This document shows, in pieces, positions 1-6,931 of a DNA stretch of 15,806 nucleotides. Source of the DNA: an uncultured Clostridia bacterium (GTDB taxonomy: Bacteria > Bacillota > Clostridia > TANB77 > CAG-508); NCBI GenBank assembly GCA_947624405.1, contig CANQKB010000026.1, positions 1-15,806 of the forward strand, read 5' to 3'. A program made the position numbers and the translations under genes. Below the pieces are notes generated by a model. That model was not told the origin of the DNA, did no database searches, and saw only the letters and a list, made by a program, of their open reading frames with translations. Each line of letters starts with the position of its first letter. Positions within the stretch are counted from its first letter, which is position 1.

Positions 1-28
1 CTTAGCGGAATTTGGCTGTGAATTGTAA
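1..28 (-). repeat. Dispersed repeat copy, cut by the window edge
   Basis: The reverse complement of these 28 bases matches 15741-15768 at about 24 of 28 positions, sharing a core ATTCACAGCC and the end CGCTAAG. The two copies are therefore inverted relative to each other. The first bases could also be read as the tail of an upstream gene ending at the TAA at 26-28, but the repeat match explains them better. Confidence 0.6.
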
Positions 29-68
29 TTCAACTAAATAAAAAAGTAAACTTAAAGGTGGTTATGTA

Positions 69-97
69 TTGCTTTTTTTACAAAAAAATGATAATAT
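69..97 (+). promoter_or_regulatory. Candidate sigma-A promoter for the 129-1362 gene pair
   Basis: TTGCTT (69-74) and TAATAT (92-97) are separated by 17 bases, 32 bases upstream of the first start codon. The match is fair in a very AT-rich stretch, so chance resemblance is possible. Confidence 0.4.
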
Positions 98-128
98 ATA
101 CTTATTATGAAAAATAGGAAGTAAAGAA

Positions 129-320
129 ATGATGAATACAATTTTATTAATAATAGGACTTATATTATGTACAGCAGGAGTTATATTTATATATGATGCA
201 AGAGATATAGCAAAAAAAGTTTTTGGATTTGGAGACCAAAATGAAGCTACAAGTGGATTGAAAATCTTAGGCTTTATAATGGCTTTAATCGGAGCACTAA
301 TAATATATTTTAATTTGTAA
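129..320 (+). CDS. Small two-helix membrane protein, function unknown
   Basis: A 63-residue protein made almost entirely of two hydrophobic segments (about residues 3-23 and 44-62), joined by a short polar loop containing DARDIAKKVFGFGDQ. The start is ATG-ATG, preceded by AGGAAG (116-121) at 7 bases. It ends 9 bases before the L,D-transpeptidase gene on the same strand, so the two are probably cotranscribed. The similarity of spacing, strand and membrane location suggests an envelope role, but this is only inference. I do not recognise the family. Confidence 0.6.
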   Translation: MMNTILLIIGLILCTAGVIFIYDARDIAKKVFGFGDQNEATSGLKILGFIMALIGALIIYFNL

Positions 321-329
321 AGGGAAAAA

Positions 330-1362
330 ATGAAATCAATAAAACAGTTAAAAAAAGAAGAAAAAATAATTGCAATAATAATAGCTTTAATGGTATTAGT
401 GGTAATTTTAGCAGTAATATTAATATATAAAACAACACATGTACAAAATAATAACTTTGCAATAAATAGTCAAGATGTATTGTTCATTAGTGAAAATGAC
501 GAAAATGTAAATGAAGAAGAGAATCTGCTAAATGTTGAATTAGAAGAGCCAAATAAGAATTTAGCTGAAACACCAAATACTGAACAGCCAAACGAACCAA
601 ATGAGGAAAAACCAGAACCAAAAGTGGAGGCTCCATATTATATTAAGGTAAATAATCAGGCAAATGTCGTGACAGTGTATAAAAAAGGTAACAGTGGAAA
701 ATACACAGAACCTATAAAAGCTATGGTATGTTCTGTTGGAAGAGATACACCAACAAGTGGAGTATATGGGATGTCAGATAAATATACGTGGAGGTTATTA
801 GTGCGGAAATGTATATGGTCAATATGCTTGCAGAATAACAGGGCAAATTTTGTTTCATTCTGTACCTTATGCACAAAAAAGTAAAAATTCGCTTGAGTGG
901 TGGGAATATGATAAACTTGGTACATCAGCCTCACTAGGGTGTGTAAGACTTTCTGTTGCAGATGCAAAGTGGATATATGATAATTGTGTATCGGGAACGA
1001 TGGTAGAATTTTATCAAGATGCTTCACCAGGACCACTTGGAAAACCTACAGCACAAAAAATAGGAGAGCAAGAAGCTGTAAGAGATTGGGATCCGACAGA
1101 TCCAGATGTAAATAATCCATGGAAAAATTATACCCCAGTTGAACCAACAGATAATAATCAGGAGCCAGAGGTAAAACCAGAACCACCAGAAGAAAACAAA
1201 GTAGAACAAAATAATACTGTAGTGCCAGAAAATAATCAATCTCAAGATAACAATGTAGTAGAAGAGAAAAATAATAATGTAATGCAAGATAATACAGTTA
1301 CAAATAATAACACACAAGATAATAATGAGGCAATAGATACAAATGTGGTGCAAGTTAATTAA
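330..1362 (+). CDS. L,D-transpeptidase (YkuD domain), frame broken at 804
   Basis: L,D-transpeptidases cross-link peptidoglycan outside the membrane through a catalytic Cys. Frame 0 (330-803) gives a cytoplasmic tail, one membrane helix (about residues 13-33), a Glu/Pro/Asn-rich spacer and the start of the YkuD domain (VGRDTPTSGVYG, KYTWRLLV). The family sequence then continues in the +1 frame from GGA at 805: GNVYGQYACRITGQILFHSV, later GTSASLGCVRL with the catalytic Cys at codon 940 (residue 204 of a 343-residue joined product). The usual motif is SHGC[IV]R; here it is SLGCVR. The C-terminal third is a long Asn/Gln/Glu-rich tail that looks disordered. Without the shift, translation stops at 884 and loses the catalytic half. 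The start ATG has AAAGGG upstream. The gene is either frameshifted (pseudogene or sequence error) or recoded at the in-frame CGG (804-806). Confidence 0.85.
801..807 (+). other. Frameshift site GTG-CGG-A in the L,D-transpeptidase gene
   Basis: The zero-frame CGG (804-806) follows GTG. Omitting C804 and reading GGA gives VGNVYGQY, which fits the family's conserved G-x-VYGQY stretch. There is no classical slippery heptamer. An SD-like GGAGG lies at 790-794, 6 bases before the GTG. Confidence 0.75.
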
Positions 1363-1407
1363 CAGAAGTGTTTGCAAAGAATATAATTAATTTATGGAGT
1401 GATGAAT

Positions 1408-4032
1408 ATGTTAGATAAATATAATCCAAGTGAATTTGAAGAAGAACTTTATAAAAATTGGAATGAAAAAGGATATTTTAGAGCAGAAGTAGATAAGACA
1501 AAAACACCATATACAATAGTTATACCACCACCAAACGTTACAGGTAAATTACATATGGGTCATGCACTTGTTATGACACTTCAAGATATATTAATTAGAT
1601 ACAAAAAATTAAGAGGGTTTAATACTCTTTGGATACCAGGAACAGACCACGCAGCTATTGCAACAGAGGTTAAAGTAGTTGAAAAATTGAAAAAAGAAGG
1701 AAAGACAAAAGAACAAATAGGCAGAGATGCTTTCCTTGAAGAAGCATGGGCTTGGACACACGAATATGGTGGTACAATAACAAAACAGCTAAAATCATTA
1801 GGTTGTAGCTGTGATTGGACAAGAGAGAGATTTACTTTAGATGAGGGACTATCAAAAGCTGTAGAACATGTATTTATAAATATGTATAAAAAAGGTGCAA
1901 TTTACAAGGGTAATAGAATGATAAATTGGTGCCCTAATTGTCATACATCTTTATCAGATGCAGAGGTTGAAGAAGAAGAAGAAGCTTCACATCTTTGGTA
2001 TATTAGATATTATACAAAGGATAAAAAAGAATATGTTACAGTTGCAACAACTAGACCAGAAACTATGCTTGGAGATACAGCAGTTGCAGTAAATCCAGAA
2101 GACGAAAGATATAAAGATATGATAGGAAAAACAGTAGTGGTTCCAATTGTAAATAGAGAAATCCCAATAATTGCTGATGAATTTGTTGAAAAGGAATTTG
2201 GAACAGGTGCAGTAAAGATTACGCCATCACATGATTTTAATGATTACGAAACAGGTATAAGACATAAATTAGAGCAAATAGAAGTATTCGATGAAAAAAA
2301 TATAATGCTAGATTTAGTATCAAAGTATAAAGGAATGAATATTTACGAAGCTAGAAAAGAGATTGTAAAAGATTTGCAAGAATTAGAAGTTCTTGAGAAG
2401 ATAGAAGATTATACACATAATGTTGGGAAATGCTATAGATGTCATAATACTGTTGAGCCTAGGATTTCTATGCAATGGTTTATGAAAATGGATGAATTGG
2501 CAAAGCCAGCGATAGAAGTAGTTAAAGAAGGTAAGATTAAATTTGTGCCTGATAGATTTGAAAAAACATATTTTCATTGGATGGAAAATATAAAAGATTG
2601 GTGTATATCAAGACAAATTTGGTGGGGACATAGAATACCAGCATATTATTGTAGAGAATGTGGAGAAATTGTAGTTGAAAGTCAAATGCCAGAAAAATGT
2701 CCAAAATGTGGATGTAAGCATTTAGATAGAGATGAGGACACATTAGATACTTGGTTTAGCTCAGCTTTATGGCCTTTCTCAACAATGGGGTGGCCTGAAA
2801 AGACAGAGGATTTTAAATACTTTTTCCCAACAAGTACGCTTGTTACTGCTTATGATATAATTTTCTTCTGGGTTGCAAGAATGATTTTCTCAAGCATAGA
2901 ATATACTGGAAAGATACCTTTTGATACAGTATTTATGCATGGATTAGTACGTGATGCACAGGGAAGAAAAATGTCTAAAAGTTTGGGTAATGGAATTGAC
3001 CCAATGGAGATAATAAAGGAATTTGGAGCAGATAGTTTAAGATTTTCATTGGTACAGAATATGACACTTGGAAATGATGTAAAATATTCTGCAGAAAAAG
3101 CAGGAAGTGCTAAGAACTTTGCAAATAAAATATGGAATGCTTCTAAATTTGTTTTGGCTAATACAGATAAAAAAGCTTTGGAAAATTACAAAGAAGAAGA
3201 ATTAAACATAGAAGATAAGTGGATATTAAACAAGTTAGATAAACTTGTAAAAGAGGTAACAAATCATATTGAGAAATATGAAGTGGGAATTTCGGCAACG
3301 AAAATATACGATTTTATTTGGAGTGAATATTGTGATTGGTACATAGAAATGTGCAAACCAAGATTATATGATGAGAAAAGTGAGTCAAAGAATACCGCAA
3401 TATATGTATTGAATTATGTTTTAGTTACAGTGCTTAAATTACTACATCCATTTATGCCATTTATAACAGAAAAGATATATGATGAACTTGAGATAAAAAA
3501 AGAACAAAGTATTATGCTTGAAAAGTGGCCAGAAATAAAAGAAAAGTTTGCATATGAAAAAGAAGAAAAAGATGTAGAACTTATTAAGAGTATAATCGTA
3601 AATATTAGAAACATAAGAGCTAATATGAATGTGGTTCCAAGTAAAAAGACAAAATTAATATTTGTAACAAGTAAATATCAAGAATTAATCAAAGAAACTT
3701 CAAGTTTCTTAGAAAAGTTGGGATATGCAGAAAAAATAATAGTTCAAGAAGATAAAAAGGATATTCCAGAAAATGCAGTATCAATTGTCCAAGATGGAAT
3801 AGAAGTATTTATTCCATTTGAAGAATTAGTTGATGTGAAAAAGGAACTAGAAAGATTAGATGCAGAAAAGAAAAAATTAGAAGCGGAAGTTGAAAGAGCT
3901 AGTAAAATGTTAGCTAATAAAGGATTTGTAGAAAAAGCACCTAAAGCTAAAATTGATGAAGAAAAAGAAAAACTAGAAAAGTATAAAGAAATGTTAAAAA
4001 CAGTAGAAAAAAGAATAAAAGAACTTCAATAA
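1408..4032 (+). CDS. valS: Valyl-tRNA synthetase
   Basis: Charges tRNA-Val with valine in the cytoplasm. About 874 residues, normal for the family. The class I signatures are PPPNVTGKLHMGHA (HIGH-type HMGH, residues 49-52) and KMSKS (521-525). The CP1 editing domain shows TVATTRPETMLGDTAV and GTGAVKITPSHDFNDYETG. Cys pairs (CPNC, CYRC, CREC...CPKCGC) suggest zinc knuckles. A tRNA-binding domain and a C-terminal coiled-coil arm (about 810-874, Lys/Glu-rich) follow. GTG 1399 and ATG 1402 are also in frame, but GGAG at 1396-1399 stands 8 bases before ATG 1408, which I chose. Only 45 bases separate it from the transpeptidase gene and no T-box leader is visible there, unlike many Firmicute valS genes. 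It therefore seems to be expressed from upstream. Confidence 0.98.
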   Translation: MLDKYNPSEFEEELYKNWNEKGYFRAEVDKTKTPYTIVIPPPNVTGKLHMGHALVMTLQDILIRYKKLRGFNTLWIPGTDHAAIATEVKVVEKLKKEGKTKEQIGRDAFLEEAWAWTHEYGGTITKQLKSLGCSCDWTRERFTLDEGLSKAVEHVFINMYKKGAIYKGNRMINWCPNCHTSLSDAEVEEEEEASHLWYIRYYTKDKKEYVTVATTRPETMLGDTAVAVNPEDERYKDMIGKTVVVPIVNREIPIIADEFVEKEFGTGAVKITPSHDFNDYETGIRHKLEQIEVFDEKNIMLDLVSKYKGMNIYEARKEIVKDLQELEVLEKIEDYTHNVGKCYRCHNTVEPRISMQWFMKMDELAKPAIEVVKEGKIKFVPDRFEKTYFHWMENIKDWCISRQIWWGHRIPAYYCRECGEIVVESQMPEKCPKCGCKHLDRDEDTLDTWFSSALWPFSTMGWPEKTEDFKYFFPTSTLVTAYDIIFFWVARMIFSSIEYTGKIPFDTVFMHGLVRDAQGRKMSKSLGNGIDPMEIIKEFGADSLRFSLVQNMTLGNDVKYSAEKAGSAKNFANKIWNASKFVLANTDKKALENYKEEELNIEDKWILNKLDKLVKEVTNHIEKYEVGISATKIYDFIWSEYCDWYIEMCKPRLYDEKSESKNTAIYVLNYVLVTVLKLLHPFMPFITEKIYDELEIKKEQSIMLEKWPEIKEKFAYEKEEKDVELIKSIIVNIRNIRANMNVVPSKKTKLIFVTSKYQELIKETSSFLEKLGYAEKIIVQEDKKDIPENAVSIVQDGIEVFIPFEELVDVKKELERLDAEKKKLEAEVERASKMLANKGFVEKAPKAKIDEEKEKLEKYKEMLKTVEKRIKELQ

Positions 4033-4078
4033 AGAATACAGAATATATACAAAGGAAATAATAATAATAGGTGGTTAG

Positions 4079-4936
4079 ATGGATCTTTTAGTAGAAATAG
4101 TGAAATGTATAGGTTTGGCGTTGATAGTTGTATTTATTTCAAAGGAAATACTTGTAAAATTACTTAGAAAAATTGCAGAAATTTTAGATTTAACACCCAA
4201 AGCAGTTGGTAATATTGCAGGGGTTGCAACATCAATGCCTGAACTACTTACGGTATTTTTCTCATCATTACAAGGATTACTTAGTACTAGTATATATAAT
4301 ATTTTTAGTTCCAATTTAATAAATGTAGTTCAATATTGGGTGTCTGTAATGTTAAATAAGAATCAAAAAGAATTAAGAAATAGGGCTATAAAAACAGAGT
4401 TGATACTAGTATTTATAACAATATTAATTCCAGCAGTAATGGTGATGTTTGAATTTGAAACTAATATTATTATTGTTCCAGTATTTATATGTGCATTTGC
4501 TTTGTTTTATAAAGTAAGAGCAAATGCCTATAAAGTATATAATACAAAGGAAATTAGAAGTGAAGAAGTAAAGAAAATTACAGAAGAAAAAAGGTGGATA
4601 AAACACAAAAAGAAGAAAGAAGTTATAACTATTATACAATTAGCTCTTGTAGGTTGTGCTCTATTTTTAATAGGAAATTTATTAGGAGATTCATTAGAAA
4701 TTTTGTGTAGAGATTTTAATGTGCCACAATATATAGTAGGGGTGATTTTAGGAATTGTAACAAGTATACCAGAACTTATAACTTTCGTGGAATCTCAAAA
4801 GTATCATGGTAAATTAAATGGAGATTTAGAAGGAGTAATCGAGGCAACGGGTAATCTATTTGCTTCAAATACATTAAATTTATTTGTGATTGAAAGTATA
4901 GGAATAATAACATATACAATAGTTACTATATTGTGA
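4079..4936 (+). CDS. Sodium/calcium exchanger (CaCA) family membrane protein
   Basis: A 285-residue polytopic membrane protein with two related, widely separated repeats. The first is KAVGNIAGVATSMPE followed by SIYNIFSSNLINV (TSMPE at residues 51-55). The second is QYIVGVILGIVTSIPE followed by GNLFASNTLNLF (TSIPE at 228-232). These match the alpha-1/alpha-2 repeats of CaCA antiporters, with the cation-binding Glu in each TS-x-PE. A charged Lys-rich loop (about 155-182) separates the halves. Such proteins exchange Ca2+ or another cation for Na+ or H+; the substrate cannot be read from sequence. The second motif of repeat 1 is degenerate (SIYNIFSSN instead of the usual GN-x-x-GSN). The start has AGGTGG 4 bases upstream. 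The TGA stop overlaps an ATG of the next frame, and the heavy-metal exporter gene follows, suggesting a cotranscribed metal-ion pair. Confidence 0.8.
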   Translation: MDLLVEIVKCIGLALIVVFISKEILVKLLRKIAEILDLTPKAVGNIAGVATSMPELLTVFFSSLQGLLSTSIYNIFSSNLINVVQYWVSVMLNKNQKELRNRAIKTELILVFITILIPAVMVMFEFETNIIIVPVFICAFALFYKVRANAYKVYNTKEIRSEEVKKITEEKRWIKHKKKKEVITIIQLALVGCALFLIGNLLGDSLEILCRDFNVPQYIVGVILGIVTSIPELITFVESQKYHGKLNGDLEGVIEATGNLFASNTLNLFVIESIGIITYTIVTIL

Positions 4937-4950
4937 TGAATGGAGAGGTA

Positions 4951-5787
4951 ATGTTAGAAATTTTAAATGATACTATTTTAGATAGTTTGAAACTATTGCC
5001 ATTTTTATTTATTGCATATTTAATTATGGAATATATAGAACATAAAATAAGTGATAGTTCAAAAGAAAAAATAAAAAAATCTGGAAAATTTGGCCCTGCA
5101 GTTGGAGGGCTTCTTGGCATATTTCCACAATGTGGTTTTTCTGTTGCTGCAACAAATTTTTATGCGGCTAGAATAATTAGTTTGGGAACTTTAATTTCGG
5201 TGTATTTGTCAACATCTGATGAAATGTTACCAATATTGATATCAGAAGCTGTATCAATAAAATTGATAATTGGAATACTTGCAATAAAATTTGTACTTGG
5301 TATGTTTTATGGATTTTTGATTGATTTTATTGTAAGAAGAAAAGATAAAGAAGAAGAAAAAATAGTGGATTTATGCGAGGAAGATAATTGCCATTGTGAG
5401 AAGGGAATCATTAAATCTGCTGTCCATCATACGTTAAATATATTTGCATATATATTTATATTAACTTTAGTTGTAAACATATTGGTAAATATTATTGGAG
5501 AAGATACTCTTAAAAATCTTATGGCAAATACGAAATTTTTTGAACCTATTTTTTCAGCTTTGATTGGTTTGATACCAAATTGTGCCTCATCAGTAATTAT
5601 TACGGAATTGTATTTGTCAAATATTATAAGATTCGGTTCACTTATTGCAGGACTTTTAGTTAATGCTGGAGCAGGTACACTAATGCTATTTAAAATAAAT
5701 AAAAATTTAAAAGAAAATATAGCTATAATTGTTGTATTATACATATTAGGAGCATTTAGTGGTATTGTAATAAATTTGTTTGTGTGA
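4951..5787 (+). CDS. Putative heavy-metal exporter, ArsP_2-like permease
   Basis: About 278 residues with eight or more hydrophobic segments. Two related motifs, GIFPQCGFSVAAT (PQC at 59-61) and GLIPNCASSVIIT (PNC at 209-211), sit in the two halves and indicate an internal duplication typical of the putative 10-TM heavy-metal or manganese exporter family (ArsP_2). The conserved stretch STSDEMLPILISEA follows the first motif. A central hydrophilic loop carries Cys142, Cys147, His148 and Cys149 (C-x4-CHC), a plausible metal-sensing or metal-binding site. ATG 4936 and GTG 4933 are also in frame, but GGAGAGG (4942-4948) favours ATG 4951. The gene starts 15 bases after the exchanger gene. The metal transported is not determined by the sequence; arsenic, manganese and other metals remain possible. 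Confidence 0.8.
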   Translation: MLEILNDTILDSLKLLPFLFIAYLIMEYIEHKISDSSKEKIKKSGKFGPAVGGLLGIFPQCGFSVAATNFYAARIISLGTLISVYLSTSDEMLPILISEAVSIKLIIGILAIKFVLGMFYGFLIDFIVRRKDKEEEKIVDLCEEDNCHCEKGIIKSAVHHTLNIFAYIFILTLVVNILVNIIGEDTLKNLMANTKFFEPIFSALIGLIPNCASSVIITELYLSNIIRFGSLIAGLLVNAGAGTLMLFKINKNLKENIAIIVVLYILGAFSGIVINLFV

Positions 5788-5813
5788 TGATGTTATAATA
5801 GGAGGAAGTTAAA

Positions 5814-6311
5814 GTGAAATTAAATATAGTAATGGTAGAACCAGAAATACCACAAAATACAGGGAATATAGCAAGAACATGTGCTGCAACAGGTTCGAAA
5901 CTACATTTAGTGCATCCACTTGGATTTAGTATATCAGATAGATATTTAAAACGTGCAGGGTTAGATTATTGGGATAAGTTAGAAATAGAAGAACATATAT
6001 CCTTAAATGCATTTTTAGATAAATACAAACCAGAAGAAAATCATATGTATTTTGCTACAACAAAGGCACAACATTGTTATACAGAAGTTGATTATAGTGG
6101 ATTTGATGAAGTTTTTGTATTATATGGCAAGGAAACCAAAGGATTACCAGAAGAACTTTTGCAAAAATATATAGATAACACAATAAGAATACCGATGATT
6201 GGTGATTTGCGTTCATTAAATTTATCAAATTCTGTTGCAATCATTACTTATGAGATATTAAGACAAAGTAATTTTGAAGAGTTAAATCAAATAAGTAAAT
6301 ATTTTAATTAG
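5814..6311 (+). CDS. trmL: tRNA (cytidine/uridine-34-2'-O)-methyltransferase
   Basis: TrmL methylates the ribose of the wobble nucleotide in certain tRNA-Leu species, using SAM. It is a small SPOUT enzyme, and the 165 residues here are the usual length. Signatures are EPEIPQNTGNIARTC near the N terminus and the trefoil-knot SAM-binding elements YGKETKGLPEELL and IPMIGDLRSLNLSNSVAI near the C terminus. It uses a GTG start, chosen because AGGAGG (5800-5805) lies 8 bases upstream and because the protein begins at the expected place (MKLNIVMVEPEIPQ). It follows the metal exporter by 26 bases and precedes ruvA by 11 bases. Confidence 0.95.
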   Translation: MKLNIVMVEPEIPQNTGNIARTCAATGSKLHLVHPLGFSISDRYLKRAGLDYWDKLEIEEHISLNAFLDKYKPEENHMYFATTKAQHCYTEVDYSGFDEVFVLYGKETKGLPEELLQKYIDNTIRIPMIGDLRSLNLSNSVAIITYEILRQSNFEELNQISKYFN

Positions 6312-6322
6312 GAGTGAGAAGA

Positions 6323-6919
6323 ATGTATGCATATATAAAAGGAAATTTGGAAATGAAGTTAAATGATAGTGTAGTAATAGAAGCAAATGGAATAGGTTAT
6401 AAAATATATATGGCACAAAACGCTATGGACAAGCTTGGAAGTATAGGAGATACAGTAAAAGTACATACACATTATCATGTAAGAGAAGATAATATTAGCT
6501 TATATGGATTTTTGACGAGTGAAGAACTAAATATGTTTGAACTTTTGCTGTCAGTCAGTGGAATAGGAGCAAAATCAGCATTAGCAATACTTGCAAATAT
6601 TGATCCACAATCATTTGCAGTTGCTGTTATAACAAATAATGAAGCAAGGTTAACAAAAATCCCTGGACTTGGTAAAAAAACAGTAGCTAAAATGATTATT
6701 GAGCTAAAAGATAAATTAAAGAAAGTTGAATTAGAAGAAAAAGAAGAAAGCAAAGCTATAGTTAATGTAGATGAAAACGTAGCTGATGCAATTTCTGCAC
6801 TTCAAGTTTTAGGATATAATAAAAAAGAAATTGAAAAGGCTTTTGAAAAAGAAAAGTTAGAAGCTTTAACTGTAGAAGAAATTATCAAACGTGGGCTTGC
6901 AATATTGAATAGAAATTAA
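6323..6919 (+). CDS. ruvA: Holliday junction DNA helicase subunit RuvA
   Basis: RuvA binds four-way DNA junctions as a tetramer and loads the RuvB motor. 198 residues, normal length. Domain I begins with the standard MYAYIKGNLE. The helix-hairpin-helix region includes LLSVSGIGAKSALAIL and ITNNEARLTKIPGLGKKTV. An acidic linker (about 135-150) leads to the C-terminal RuvB-binding domain (DAISALQVLGYNKKEIEKA). The in-frame GTG at 6314 is part of the ribosome site AGGAG; ATG 6323, 8 bases beyond it, gives the family N terminus. RuvB is not next to it: rarA follows after 12 bases. Confidence 0.97.
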   Translation: MYAYIKGNLEMKLNDSVVIEANGIGYKIYMAQNAMDKLGSIGDTVKVHTHYHVREDNISLYGFLTSEELNMFELLLSVSGIGAKSALAILANIDPQSFAVAVITNNEARLTKIPGLGKKTVAKMIIELKDKLKKVELEEKEESKAIVNVDENVADAISALQVLGYNKKEIEKAFEKEKLEALTVEEIIKRGLAILNRN

Positions 6920-6931
6920 GTTGGAGGAAAT

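Noticed and set aside
2..28. Tail of an upstream gene ending in a TAA at 26-28
   Set aside because: Nine codons are too few to judge, and the stretch matches the repeat at 15741-15768 in inverted orientation.
850..1362. The second half of the transpeptidase as a separate gene
   Set aside because: It starts inside the YkuD domain at a TTG with no ribosome site and lacks the membrane anchor; it is the continuation of the gene at 330.
1363..1407. A T-box riboswitch controlling valS
   Set aside because: The gap is only 45 bases with no T-box core sequence or terminator, and none was seen in 1-128.
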